DNA of 64,000 bases, taken from Sporotomaculum syntrophicum. GTDB lineage: Bacteria > Bacillota > Desulfotomaculia > Desulfotomaculales > Desulfallaceae. Shown here in pieces: positions 1-9,509 of this stretch (its first letter is position 1; every line of letters starts with the position of its first letter). The notes beneath the pieces are model-generated. The model searched no databases. It was not told the origin of the DNA and saw only the letters and a program-made list of their open reading frames with translations. The position numbers were made by a program, and so were the translations under genes. Location: the NCBI RefSeq assembly GCF_009932395.1, contig NZ_LSRS01000003.1:87748-151747 (forward strand), given 5' to 3'.

Positions 1-101
1 GGGCTAAGATCGAGGGTATGAAAAATCTTTTCTAACCGGGTTTCCGGTTGCAGTTTCATAATTTCGTCAAAGGAAAACAGGCACTGTTGTTGAATATACA
101 A
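1..101 (-). CDS. Transposase, N-terminal fragment cut by window edge
   Basis: Reading leftwards from a TTG at 101, with an AGGTGAAG ribosome binding site just upstream, the frame stays open to the window edge and gives about 33 residues beginning LYIQQQCLFSFDEIMKLQP. A short FSFDE segment followed by LQPETRLEKIF is, from memory, the style of the N-terminus of IS1182/IS5-like DDE transposases. The catalytic core would lie outside the window, so family assignment is tentative. An insertion sequence bordering a restriction island is unsurprising. Its terminal repeat should lie between here and the next gene, but I could not define it. Confidence 0.45.
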   Translation of the reverse strand, partial: MYIQQQCLFSFDEIMKLQPETRLEKIFHTLDLS

Positions 102-219
102 GTAACTTCACCTCTGGTTTTTGTCGTTTGTTATTAGGTGCTACTTGTAATATTCGGCAAAACAAGGGGTGAAGTCCTTTTTTGTGGCCTTGAAACCCTT
201 GATTCTATTGGCTTATGGA

Positions 220-1995
220 TTATGCAAAACACTTAATTAAGTCTCTTTCCATTGCCCACGGTGAATTCCGATACACCTTTTCATTTGGCGAAGCATTAGG
301 AATTCCTTTTTTATCATCGAAACCCTTGTTTTGGTAATGACTATTCCAATCCGTCAGGCATAGGTTTCCCAAACGGTTGCGGTTAGCCAAAAACTGGTCG
401 TAATTAAAACGCTGGGACCAATAAGGCACAGCTAAGGTGTTATCACCCTTGGGTAATATGTGTTCTATCGTTGATGTCTTTTTACGGGCATAAAATTGAT
501 TCCAATCAATAGATAGTGGTTGTTTGGCTAAATAACGTTCGTATTCATATAAGAAGTATTTAATTCCATCCCAATCATAAAAATCACGGTCTCTGTCTGA
601 TATAACTGTATTAAGTTGCTTATCAGTGCAGTAATACTGAATCATTTCTTTAAGTTCATTTATACAATCATTGGAACTGCAGGTGTTATTCATTACTTGT
701 GCCGCGATTCTATACGCCCAGCTAAGACCAGTATTGGCGTATTTCTCCAATACAATCAAACGAAATACGAAAACCTCAGCAAGTCGAAGAATTTCACATA
801 ATTCGTCAGGTCTATTCCCAAATTGTTGGTACGCAGCCATTAGCAAGGGCATTACAGTAGCAGAACGCCCTATACGCCGTAGGTTTAGCGTTTTCTCTAA
901 CAATTCGTCATAATGTGTGGGTGCAAACTGAAAAGCATGAGTGTTTTGAGGGTTTAAAAGATCACGGTAAGCTCTTACAGAATTGCGCAGACTTTCAAGA
1001 TAATTTTCGACCCCATTAAAAATTTCGATTGACGATTTACCGTTTCTAAGGTTAAGGGTTTTCTTTACCGCCTTATGTATGTCAAATGTTCTGTCTGGTC
1101 GATTTTCCTGGTACCATTCGGCGCCAGGATAAATTGCCCAATGGTAACGTAAAAATTGGTCCTCGTCAGCATCCGTCCCTGCATCTACCATAGCCTGCAA
1201 GACTTGATGCCAGGTGTCATTAATTTCTCTTGTTAATGTTCTGAGAGCCCGCTCATCATCGCTTACCTTACCACCAATATACATTAAATAGTTCTTAACT
1301 TTTTCTAATTGCGTTAGCTGCTTTCCACGTGCATTCATAACTTCGAACATAATACCTACATCTGCCTCATTTTCAACTTCATAATAGACAAAACCTAGTT
1401 GACTAGTAATTAGTCCAACTAAATAAAGTAAATGATCAAACCATTGCTGGTTATCCTGTATTTTACTTTTCCTGCTGTTAAGATACTTACGAAACTCCTC
1501 TTTAGCGTTTAGTAAATTCCTATGTGCTGGGAGTTCAGGATCAGGGTTTGGTTGATCACAAATAATATGATCAATAAAAAAACGATTAATGCTACTGTTT
1601 AGAGAAAGTTTTTGCAAACGTTCGTCGCCAATATACTCCTTTTGTAGGTTGTTCGATGTCTCTTTTGCATCAGGGATGTCTAGTTCGGCTAGTTGCTTAA
1701 GTTCCTTTACAATGCAGTTCAGCAAAATAATAAGAGTTGTTAATCGCTGCTGACCATCAACTATGTCGAGAATGTTTATCTTTTGCCCAAGCACATTTGC
1801 TGGCTCATGCTGCCCTTTGTGCAGTACAAGTGTTCCCGTATAATGCTTTTTATCTGGTCCCAATCTTTCAAGGTCTTCAATATCGTTCAATAAATCTTGT
1901 ATTTGTTCTGTTTCCCACGCATATCCTCGCTGATAATCTGGTATCTGAAAGGCTTTATTTTTAAAAATATCTTGAAGGGTTTCTAATATAACCAA
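220..1995 (-). CDS. GmrSD-type DUF262/DUF1524 nuclease, type IV restriction-like
   Basis: A 591-residue protein with the two-domain GmrS-GmrD plan in one chain. The N-terminal DUF262 domain carries the DGQQRLTT nucleotide-binding motif near residue 78. The C-terminal DUF1524 domain carries the HILPKG His-Me-finger type motif near residue 508, followed by NRNRLGNL. In characterised relatives DUF262 binds and hydrolyses NTP and DUF1524 cuts modified (glucosylated or phosphorothioated) phage DNA. The start is a TTG at 1995, chosen because AAAGGAGGTA sits at 2001-2010. It faces the same way as the McrBC pair at 2746-6391, about 750 bases away, so the two probably form one defence island but not one transcript. 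The exact modification recognised cannot be read from sequence. Confidence 0.9.
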   Translation of the reverse strand: MVILETLQDIFKNKAFQIPDYQRGYAWETEQIQDLLNDIEDLERLGPDKKHYTGTLVLHKGQHEPANVLGQKINILDIVDGQQRLTTLIILLNCIVKELKQLAELDIPDAKETSNNLQKEYIGDERLQKLSLNSSINRFFIDHIICDQPNPDPELPAHRNLLNAKEEFRKYLNSRKSKIQDNQQWFDHLLYLVGLITSQLGFVYYEVENEADVGIMFEVMNARGKQLTQLEKVKNYLMYIGGKVSDDERALRTLTREINDTWHQVLQAMVDAGTDADEDQFLRYHWAIYPGAEWYQENRPDRTFDIHKAVKKTLNLRNGKSSIEIFNGVENYLESLRNSVRAYRDLLNPQNTHAFQFAPTHYDELLEKTLNLRRIGRSATVMPLLMAAYQQFGNRPDELCEILRLAEVFVFRLIVLEKYANTGLSWAYRIAAQVMNNTCSSNDCINELKEMIQYYCTDKQLNTVISDRDRDFYDWDGIKYFLYEYERYLAKQPLSIDWNQFYARKKTSTIEHILPKGDNTLAVPYWSQRFNYDQFLANRNRLGNLCLTDWNSHYQNKGFDDKKGIPNASPNEKVYRNSPWAMERDLIKCFA

Positions 1996-2745
1996 ACCTT
2001 TACCTCCTTTTGTTTAATATTAGCGGCTGTTGACCTAGAACTGTGACTCCTCTTTGGAAAATTGTAAAATTTTATATATATAAATTTTCCGTATAAAATC
2101 TTATTTTCCTTTAGTTGCAGCGATTAATTTTGCCATAGCACTCTTACGGAAAACAAGAATGTTTTGACGTTGGGAGCAGGCAGCAGCGCGTCCATCGGCA
2201 GTTGCCAGTTGCCCTTCGATTGCCTGGTCAGGAGGTATCGCTGAGCAGGTTGGGTACGAACTAACGCGGTAGGAGCGAGCCGCTTCATGATCACCGGTAC
2301 AGCCACATCTTACCGGCATTTAAAATGGAACTAGCGTTACAGCCTTTTTGAGGGGGCTAAGTGCTTTTATGCAATGCTTTTTCTGTCGGCAGCTAGTGTT
2401 AGAAAAAAGAAGGAAGCCACATATTACCGGTCCCAGCTTTAGGATAGTTCACTAGGGTCGGGCCTGGTAATGTGTGGCTTGATTTACTGTGAGGGGCTGA
2501 AAAAGCTATAAACAAAGGGTTTCCCGACATTGGGCTTTTCTCTAGGCTACTTTGCCGGAGGTGAGAATGTTGGGTACCCCTTATTTTTATTGTTTGCGGT
2601 AACATATCAACTGCCCTGAAGGTTATATATTTGAGTTAACAGATTAGATAATGGCCATTTTTGAGGGGGTTGAGGAGACAGGATAGATGTATAATTTCTG
2701 TTTATTATCCTTTATGTGATAAAACACATGATAAAAATATGATAA
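1996..2745. other. Gene-free stretch between GmrSD-like and mcrC-like genes
   Basis: No convincing gene in about 750 bases. Short open frames at 2101-2319 and 2399-2605 lack ribosome binding sites and protein-like composition. The stretch contains the inverted repeat listed separately at 2414-2480 and a third, diverged copy of its arm at 2301-2317. It reads like remnant mobile DNA, but no transposase piece is recognisable. Confidence 0.5.
2414..2480. repeat. 21-bp imperfect inverted repeat
   Basis: The arm at 2414-2434 (AAGCCACATATTACCGGTCC plus C) is the reverse complement of 2460-2480 with two mismatches, separated by 25 bases. A related single arm, AGCCACATCTTACCGGC, occurs at 2301-2317. 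There is no T-run next to the stem that would make it a normal terminator. It may be the end of a small non-autonomous element. Confidence 0.6.
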
Positions 2746-3780
2746 TTATAATAATAACTTTTCCACTATTACATTCAACTGATTGGATATGTTGGAAAAG
2801 TCAGCATTCAAGTCCAAAGTTTTAACGCTAATACGACTGCCACCAATAATATAATCGTTGTCTGGTACAATATCTTCATCAGTTTTGGCATAAAGCAAAA
2901 GGCCGCTTACATTTCCCGAATGAGCAAAATCCATGTTTTTTACATAAGTAAATATCTGATACATATTGTGAGAATGGAGTGTCCGGCTGTTGAACAGGCT
3001 GTTTGTCTGCATGGTGTGCTCATAGTATTTTGTATCTATAATGAGGGTTTTGCCCTGATATCGAAGAGTTATATCTGATTTCATAGCAGGTAAATATTCA
3101 ATTTCCCCACCGTCGACATCCCAGTCAATAAGGGCGGCTGAAGCATTAAACTGGGGATAATGCCTGCGGTAATACTCCAACACGAATTTTTCGTAAAGCC
3201 TGTGCATACGCTGGTCGTCTACGTAGCGCGCCAGCTTTCGGGAGCCGTCCTGCTCGGTCATGAGCATGCCTTCATTCACCAGATAGCAGATATTTAGCAG
3301 CATCTTGTAAGTAGTGTTATTCCTGTGGTATCTGATACCCGACCATTGAATTCTGCTGGGGTCTACTTCATCAACATTGCTAAAATAAAGCATTGCTTTC
3401 CTTAAGGCTTTTTTATGCTGCGCTGATACTTCAGGGCAGCGTATCAAAAGCATGGCAGTAGTTTTGAGAATTTTATTCATGTAGCTGTTTTCTGTAAACT
3501 CATCATAATCACAGACCAGTTTCTTTTTAAGTAAAGAATTTTGTACAATGGAGGCAGAGACATTGATTTTACCTGCAGGTGAAATAATGGCTTCTGTTTT
3601 GTTGATATACTCCCTGCTCAAGCCTCTTTTAATTTGGTTGGCGATACCTTTGGCAAGGATTGCCGCAAATAAATCGGAGGCATATTCGAAATCTTCGGTT
3701 GTTACCCGCTTATAGCCCTCTTCATTTAAAACATGAAAAGCATAAGCAAGCATGTAGTATATATTCTGAATTCTAATCAT
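2746..3780 (-). CDS. mcrC: McrC-like nuclease subunit of an McrBC restriction system
   Basis: This is the McrC-type partner of the upstream AAA+ protein. The C-terminal half shows a PD-(D/E)xK nuclease core: SDITLRYQGKTLIIDTKYYE has the D...DTK pattern around residues 235-255. The N-terminal half resembles the 5-methylcytosine restriction McrC / LlaJI-type family. I start it at the ATG at 3780 (MIRIQNIYYML) because this overlaps the end of the upstream gene by eight bases (ATGATTAG), the usual translational coupling of mcrB and mcrC. An ATG twelve bases upstream is also possible. Known McrBC complexes use the McrB GTPase to translocate DNA and McrC to cut it between modified sites. Confidence 0.88.
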   Translation of the reverse strand: MIRIQNIYYMLAYAFHVLNEEGYKRVTTEDFEYASDLFAAILAKGIANQIKRGLSREYINKTEAIISPAGKINVSASIVQNSLLKKKLVCDYDEFTENSYMNKILKTTAMLLIRCPEVSAQHKKALRKAMLYFSNVDEVDPSRIQWSGIRYHRNNTTYKMLLNICYLVNEGMLMTEQDGSRKLARYVDDQRMHRLYEKFVLEYYRRHYPQFNASAALIDWDVDGGEIEYLPAMKSDITLRYQGKTLIIDTKYYEHTMQTNSLFNSRTLHSHNMYQIFTYVKNMDFAHSGNVSGLLLYAKTDEDIVPDNDYIIGGSRISVKTLDLNADFSNISNQLNVIVEKLLL

Positions 3781-6391
3781 ACAAAGCCTCACTCAGCCTT
3801 TTTGCCCACTGTTCTATTTTGGATGGTTCATCAAACCAATATTCGCCTAAAAGAGGCAACAATTCATACTTAACAACGGCTTCCAGCCATTCGTCGGTTA
3901 CCTCACTATTTGTGCACAGATAACCGTGACCAATTCTGAACCCACTGCCAAGGGATTCATCCTTGCTGATAAAGTCATTCAAAGCCTTAATATGCTCAAC
4001 CAGGACATTAAGCTTGGGATTGTTTGCTTGTTGAATAATTGTTTTAAACCCTTCAGAGTCAAAAGCAGGCTCAAGTTCAAAGAAAGCGAATCTTCTTCTC
4101 AAAGCATAATCGATTATGGCAAGGCTGCGGTCGGCAGTATTCATCATGCCGATAATATAAACATTCTTGGGAACGGAAAATAACTCGTTGGAATAAAGCA
4201 GGCGCAGTTTTTCACCGCGTTTTTCCTTTTCTATAAGCATCATCAGCTCACCAAAAATCTTGCTTACATTACCGCGGTTGATTTCGTCAATGATAAAGAA
4301 ATAATCCCGTTCATCGTCATCCTGGGCTATTTTGCAGAACTGGTAAAAAGGCCCGGGTGTAAGCTCAAAACCGTCTTTGGATGGACGGAAGCCCATAATA
4401 AAGTCTTCATAACTGTAACTTTGATGAAATTGAACCATCATAACCCGGCTTGTGTCTTTTTGCCCCATTATGGAAAAAGCCAGTCTTTTGGCAGCAAAAG
4501 TCTTTCCAACGCCGGGTGCTCCTTGCAGGATAATGTTTTTCTTGGTTTTTAAGAGGTTAACCAATATACTGTAACGTTCGGTATTCATGAAAACTTCACT
4601 GAGGAAGTCATCTTCGGTGTAGGGATCGTACACAATTTCTTTTTCTTCGATAAGATCTGCGGAGTCGTCATCAATGAAGAAAGCTTCCAATTTTTGCACA
4701 TATTCGGTATAAGGAGTAATGTCAGTAAGGGTTTTCATAACGGCTTGCCCAGGATGTTCCCATTCGCCGTTATGAGTCCATTTGATTTTGCGAATATGTC
4801 TATACTCATCGCGCCCGGCATCAAAAATATAGTCGGATTCAACTATGCCGCGGCCAATAACTTTACGCATACCTTTTTTGGCATAAACAATGTCGCCAGC
4901 TTTAATCTCGTTGGCAAACTGCCATGTGGCAAGGGCTGAGTTCGTATACGAGTATTCCGCACCGTACAGTTCCTTCATTTTGGTTTTCATGGCATCCTTG
5001 CTGGGGTATTGTTTCAGGTCTCCCATTTCATCCCATCCAATGCCCATGATTCCTTGAGAATAAAACTCTTCCCATTTGGAAGAATTGCTGCCGGGGGCAT
5101 AAATCCAGTATCGCCTTGGTGAAGCAGATGGCGTGGCTTCTTCTGTATTCTTTGGTTCCACACGCTTATAGGTGCCATTGATAATGCTATCTATGGTATC
5201 AGCCTGTTCGGTAGTTAATTTAAAGTTTGTAGCATTGGGGAAATTAATTATACTTACATTCTTCAGCCGTTCATCTGCCAATAAATCTTCTCTCTTAATA
5301 ATAGCATCCGTTATTTTATGCGTCAGTTCAATATCCACGACAGGACTTTCTCCTGTATTTATTTTGTCGGAAACAGCATAGGGGTCAGGCTCATCGTTTT
5401 CTCTGATTTCCGGGTCACAGAGGATAACTCCTGAAGCAACAATGCCACCCTCAGGGCCTGAAACCCATATATAAGCGCGATCGCCTTTTTTGATCTGGTT
5501 TTGGTATTGTTTTACGCTCCATATTATAATATCAAGATCTTTAACGGCACCGATAACATCATAGTATTTGGGATTACCCTGAAAAATCCAACCCAATGTG
5601 CCTTTGCTGGCTGAAATGTGATTTTTGTTCTGCTCTTTCAAAGTAGTTATAGTCCACGCTGCGTGGGACAGTTCGGGAAAACTGTGATGCGGGCTGTCGT
5701 TCTTTGCAAAAACTTTTTTGCATACAGAAATGAGCTCCAAATAGATTTTTGCGCTTGGAAGCTGCTTCAAGTTAGAAATTTTGGTAATACTCGCGGAATA
5801 AGGAGAACCGTCTTGTGTCAGATAACTCCTGTTACGTTCATCAAGGTTTAAGTAGGAAAAGGGTCGTATCCAATATAGTCCCATAGTCAAATTCCACTTA
5901 ATTCCAAGCTGTCTTCTTACCTTATCATAACAAACTATAAATGTTGACTTGGAGACTTCTGACGGATTGTCTGCATAGTTTATTCCGGCTTCAAACACGT
6001 CCCATAGGTTGGAAATATCATCTTCTTTTCGTTCACTTTTATAGGCGAAAAACCAGGCTTTCATATTATTTATTACCGGAATGCCGTCAAATTCTGTCGG
6101 CACTGAAGCTTTAACACCAAGTTTACTGCCGATGCCTTTCATCAAGGCAATGCGGTTGTCATTGGATATTCCTTTATTGAAACAGCCAAATACGGTAAAC
6201 GGGCAAATATCGTCAATCGACATACCGTCCTTTTCTGTAAACGGATATCGCAAACTTAAATCTTCATAAACGCCTTTTAGCAACTCAAGAAGTTGAGGAC
6301 GATTACTTTTATATGGCAACAGTTTGTCAGCAAACTCCATATAATAAGAAGTCCAGGCAAATTGATATTTTATTTGAATATTTGAATCCAT
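3773..6391 (-). CDS. mcrB: McrB-like AAA+ GTPase with tandem EVE-type modules
   Basis: An 872-residue protein. Residues 1-240 are a variable N-terminal region of the type fused to McrB proteins. An EVE-like module starts near residue 264 (GWIFQGNPKYY). A second related module starts near 426 (YWIYAPGSNSSKWEEF ... GIGWDEMGDL) and runs to about 575. The AAA+ motor follows, with Walker A GAPGVGKT near 620, Walker B FIIDEINRG near 700 and the McrB-specific MNTADRS near 748. EVE domains bind modified bases, so the double module probably reads the DNA modification. It overlaps the McrC-like gene by eight bases. The Walker and MNTADRS motifs look intact. Confidence 0.9.
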   Translation of the reverse strand: MDSNIQIKYQFAWTSYYMEFADKLLPYKSNRPQLLELLKGVYEDLSLRYPFTEKDGMSIDDICPFTVFGCFNKGISNDNRIALMKGIGSKLGVKASVPTEFDGIPVINNMKAWFFAYKSERKEDDISNLWDVFEAGINYADNPSEVSKSTFIVCYDKVRRQLGIKWNLTMGLYWIRPFSYLNLDERNRSYLTQDGSPYSASITKISNLKQLPSAKIYLELISVCKKVFAKNDSPHHSFPELSHAAWTITTLKEQNKNHISASKGTLGWIFQGNPKYYDVIGAVKDLDIIIWSVKQYQNQIKKGDRAYIWVSGPEGGIVASGVILCDPEIRENDEPDPYAVSDKINTGESPVVDIELTHKITDAIIKREDLLADERLKNVSIINFPNATNFKLTTEQADTIDSIINGTYKRVEPKNTEEATPSASPRRYWIYAPGSNSSKWEEFYSQGIMGIGWDEMGDLKQYPSKDAMKTKMKELYGAEYSYTNSALATWQFANEIKAGDIVYAKKGMRKVIGRGIVESDYIFDAGRDEYRHIRKIKWTHNGEWEHPGQAVMKTLTDITPYTEYVQKLEAFFIDDDSADLIEEKEIVYDPYTEDDFLSEVFMNTERYSILVNLLKTKKNIILQGAPGVGKTFAAKRLAFSIMGQKDTSRVMMVQFHQSYSYEDFIMGFRPSKDGFELTPGPFYQFCKIAQDDDERDYFFIIDEINRGNVSKIFGELMMLIEKEKRGEKLRLLYSNELFSVPKNVYIIGMMNTADRSLAIIDYALRRRFAFFELEPAFDSEGFKTIIQQANNPKLNVLVEHIKALNDFISKDESLGSGFRIGHGYLCTNSEVTDEWLEAVVKYELLPLLGEYWFDEPSKIEQWAKRLSEALYD

Positions 6392-6752
6392 AATCCTTGC
6401 ACCTCTATTTTATCTATTTACAGGCAATCCGTATTTATGAAACGTCCAATCAATTTTTTCCCGGCTTCGCCCGCGGCCATGTCAGCGCAATAGTTGTATC
6501 GTCCGCATACACGCCCTGCGCTAGACTAGTATACGCGCATGGACTTGTGCCACCAGATGGGCGGCGTTGCCGCCCCGGGGAAATGGGCTGCGGCTGCAGC
6601 CCCACTACGCTAAAGCGCGCCCTTCCGTTGGGTTGCCGTAGCTTATTGAATTTATTAATGAAAATTAATAATTTTATTTAATTATTATATATTTGAGGTA
6701 ATGATGCCGGTTATTGAAGATAAAGTATTTACTTTAATATTGAATAATTATA
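6392..6752. other. Gene-free stretch with a GC-rich patch
   Basis: Between the mcrB-like gene and the recombinase relic there is no supported gene. Positions about 6440-6640 are much richer in G and C than the AT-rich flanks and contain short self-complementary runs such as GGGGCTGCAGCC and its neighbours. A 30-codon frame at 6701-6793 preceded by GAGGTA is too short and too close to the recombinase end to call. The composition jump suggests foreign or remnant DNA. Confidence 0.4.
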
Positions 6753-7409
6753 TCATTCATGAGGTAGATGGGGTATATATTTGGTTACCTTAAGGTACGG
6801 CACGCCTCCACCATTGGAAACCAAAGACACCTTGAAAGCAATTTCAATGGTGTCTTTTTTTACTTTAACACTTTTTCTACAAATTCCTCCACTACTCGTT
6901 TACATACAATTGGTCGCCAACCAACAAATCTTTTTGATAATGGAACAAATAATTTATTATCTTATCTTCTGTCAGTGTATCCTGCTTTTTCCTTAAATTT
7001 AATTCACGGAGCCTTGCTTCCAACCGCTGCTTTTTTAATTTCCAGGGATTTTATTTTCTCTACAATCGGGCGAACGGTCCCCCCGCCCTCAGCTATAGCT
7101 TGGAGTAGGTTTGAGATTTGCGTATCGATATGATTTTTTTCCTTGTTCAAGGATTGAGTTTCATCTTGGTTTCTACTAAGGTTGTCAATGTAATAATCAT
7201 ATACTTTCCATGCCAGTAGAGGAATAATCTCCTCATTAAGCAGTTGCTCATGGAGTTCCTTTAAAGGCTTCGTTGATATAAATAACTACAACGATATAGC
7301 CTCTTTTTTCTGCATAATCTTTACAGGCTCTTATCTGAGCGATAATTGATTCGTGACGTTGGTTATCACTTGAGTATCTAGCGTAAATAACTATACGAAT
7401 AATTTTCAT
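6753..7409 (-). pseudogene. Large serine recombinase, internally deleted and frameshifted
   Basis: From an ATG at 7409 with CGGAGGTAG just upstream, the minus strand encodes about 50 residues starting MKIIRIVIYARYSSDNQRHE, the catalytic N-terminus of a large serine recombinase, with the nucleophile Ser in the YARYSSDNQ motif. A stop follows soon after. The remaining sequence (7270 to 6753) encodes, in shifting frames, the C-terminal part: the helix WKVYDYYIDNLSRNQDETQ, then LLQAIAEGGG, VVEEFVEKVLK, and a terminal KDTIEIAFKVSLVSNGGG segment. Most of the resolvase core, the recombinase domain and the zinc ribbon are missing, so it cannot be active. Its 3' end reads through the tmRNA-like site at 6798-6814, as integrase genes next to attachment sites often do. 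Confidence 0.8.
6798..6814 (+). other. tmRNA-end-like attachment core, copy 1
   Basis: CGGCACGCCTCCACCAT. The CGCCTCCACCA part equals the common 3' end of tmRNA (ssrA) genes, a frequent integration target. A copy with one mismatch lies in the same orientation at 35888-35904, 29.09 kb away. On the minus strand the site falls within the last codons of the serine recombinase relic (SNGGG). Reading it as an attachment site is inference. Confidence 0.45.
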
Positions 7410-7707
7410 AGCTACCTCCGCCGCTACGCTACTCTTAATGTAAAAGTAACTTTAGCTATACTACCGTGATCTTTGTTACACTGGCATCCAGGATTTTGTC
7501 CGCACCCCCTCTGGCCTAATCTTAGGGTAGTATTAACATTGGGTATCCAGAAGTAAGGGAGAATTATGTATTTCTCCTTTGTTATGTAAGTGAACGTCCT
7601 AAAATCAAGCAACACATAACGTAATTCAAGTTTTTCTAGTGGCTGATGTGTTAAAAATGTACTCAAAAATGAGCCCTTTTGTGTTAATATCAATAGGGGA
7701 AAATAAT

Positions 7708-8415
7708 ATGATGAGTAACAGCAAACCTGAAAAATTATGGGGTAAAGATTATATTATCGTTATGATTGCATCTGCCGGAATCAGCTTTTGCAATTATTTT
7801 TTCTTTTCCACACTGCCGATCTATGCGCAAAAAATTAGCGGAACTGTCGTTTATGCCGGCCTGATGACCGGCGTTTATACTTTGGCTGCTTTGGCTACAC
7901 GCCCATTTTCCGGAAATCTTTCCGATAAATTTGGACGAACTAAGTTATTAATATTGGGTGCATTTTTATGTACAATAGCCTGCACCTTATATAACTTTGC
8001 AACCATTATCAGCTTACTAATATTCATAAGAATTCTGCATGGTATTGGTTTCGGTATCCATTCAACTTCCGGTGGAGCCGTTGCAGCTGATGTTATTCCA
8101 AAATCCCGCATGGCAGAAGGAATTGGGTATTTCGGACTTTATGGTACGATTGCGGCGGCTGTGGCGCCTGGAATTGCCCTTTCTATAATAGAAAACGGAG
8201 AAATACAGAAATTTAGAAATCTATTTATTCTTGCAGCGGTGGTCTCTTTTATAAGTTTAATATTTGATTGTTGTATTACATATGAACGCAAAAATAAAAA
8301 CGCTTTAAACAATGAAATCTTGTCGCCAACTGAGACTGAAAGCTATAATGAAAACCTTCCCAAAACATTTCTTGGCTTTACGTCTATTTTGGGTCTACGA
8401 TTTTTACTACTATAG
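7708..8415 (+). pseudogene. MFS transporter, N-terminal half only
   Basis: The first about 235 residues of a major facilitator protein, starting at ATG 7708 behind AGGGGA at 7695-7700. It contains the loop-2/3 signature as GNLSDKFGRTKLLILG and about six membrane helices, then a cytoplasmic loop and LGFTSILG. The frame stops at 8415, whereas a complete protein would have twelve helices and about 400 residues. A continuation in another frame (STIFTTIALIVYLSDVVK) is readable for about 35 codons before all similarity ends. The gene is therefore frameshifted and truncated. A six-helix protein would not be expected to transport. The closest style is the drug-efflux MFS group with LSDKFGR. Confidence 0.75.
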
Positions 8416-8746
8416 CCCTGATCGTTTATTTATCAGATGTTGTTAAAAGAAGCCGGCAAAAATGCACCCCCATTCATTACGTATCGGGAAGATAGCCTTT
8501 TAGAGTAAATAGCTATCTAATGCCGGGGTTGACCGACTCTGGTACTGCTGGCCAGAAGTATATTTTCCATGGTTTTAAAGAGTATCTGGCCGTTTTGCGG
8601 CTAAGCCAAGAGCTTTGTCACTAAGCCTTTAACTGCTTAATCAAACTCTGAAGTCTTTGGATGGTCGAGTTGATCCTATAGATAATGCCGTTTAAGTAAT
8701 TCGATAATCGCCTATGATGAAAGTGAAGAATCCGGGTGGTATATGT
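8416..8746. other. Gene-free stretch after truncated MFS gene
   Basis: The first about 100 bases still carry the out-of-frame MFS continuation. The remainder (about 8520-8700) has short readable stretches on the minus strand, for example QRLQSLIKQLKA, but nothing I can assign. It probably marks the recombination junction that removed the second half of the transporter. Confidence 0.35.
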
Positions 8747-9493
8747 ATGTTTATGATTTCAGATAATAAACACAAGATTTGCTTTAATAAAGGGCAAGTG
8801 TTGATTCTTGTGCTTATTACCATAGTTTCCATGTCTCTTGCCGGCTGTAGAGCTAATAATAGTGAAGAAATTTCTCCCAAAGAAAGCCAATATGAGGAGT
8901 CCGAAGTACCGATAACGCAGAACAGCCCACCTTTAATTGAGCCGGTAGAACAGGCTAATACTGAACCAAGAGATGAGGATTTGGTCAGAATACTTGATTA
9001 CATTCCGTCTGTATACATTGAACTGAAGTATGCTACAACCGATAACTTTACAGGTAAGATCATATACGATTTTACTGATGCTTCTCTGCGTTATGGAACA
9101 ATAAAAAAACTCAAAGCCGTTCAGGAAGAACTGGCTGAGCAAGGATACAGCTTAAAGATATGGGACGCATACCGACCAGTCAGTGCTCAGTTTACATTGT
9201 GGGATGTCTGCCCCAATCCTGTATATGTTGCGAATCCCAACACCGGTTATTCAAGTCACAGCAAAGGGAACACGATAGATGTTACTCTGGTGTTATCTGA
9301 TGGAACAGAAATTATGATGCCTTCATGTTTCGATGACTTTTCCGAAAAGGCAGACAGAGATTACAGCGACGTTTCCGATGAAGCTGCCGCCAATGCGGCA
9401 TTACTTGAAAATACGATGTCTGCTCATGGTTTTAACTGCTATTCCGGTGAATGGTGGCATTTTTCAGACAGTACAGCGTACACGGTACTATGA
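8747..9493 (+). CDS. VanX-like D-Ala-D-Ala dipeptidase, lipoprotein
   Basis: A secreted M15D-family metallopeptidase. After a signal peptide with lipobox SLAGC comes a low-complexity linker and then the catalytic domain: AYRPVSAQ (the substrate-binding Arg region of VanX), SHSKGNTIDVTL (Zn-ligand His and Asp) and GEWWHF (catalytic Glu and third ligand His). Family members cleave D-Ala-D-Ala and can either recycle peptidoglycan peptides or lower precursor levels in glycopeptide resistance. The start at ATG 8747 is preferred over the ATG at 8714 because GGGTGG lies about seven bases upstream and the signal peptide then has a normal length. No vanH or vanA ligase gene is nearby, so a cell-wall recycling role outside the membrane is more likely. 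Confidence 0.85.
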   Translation: MFMISDNKHKICFNKGQVLILVLITIVSMSLAGCRANNSEEISPKESQYEESEVPITQNSPPLIEPVEQANTEPRDEDLVRILDYIPSVYIELKYATTDNFTGKIIYDFTDASLRYGTIKKLKAVQEELAEQGYSLKIWDAYRPVSAQFTLWDVCPNPVYVANPNTGYSSHSKGNTIDVTLVLSDGTEIMMPSCFDDFSEKADRDYSDVSDEAAANAALLENTMSAHGFNCYSGEWWHFSDSTAYTVL

Positions 9494-9509
9494 TTTCAAG
9501 GATGGTCGC

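Noticed and set aside
2101-2605. Three short minus-strand frames of 60-72 codons
   Set aside because: No ribosome binding sites, unusual composition, overlapping each other and the inverted repeat.
6823-6857. Hairpin AAAGACACC...GGTGTCTTT with T-run, looking like a terminator
   Set aside because: On the minus strand it codes KDTIEIAFKVSL of the serine recombinase end, so the symmetry is probably a by-product of coding sequence.
7424-7693. 89-codon minus-strand frame upstream of the MFS gene
   Set aside because: It overlaps the MFS promoter, lacks a start signal and does not read like protein.
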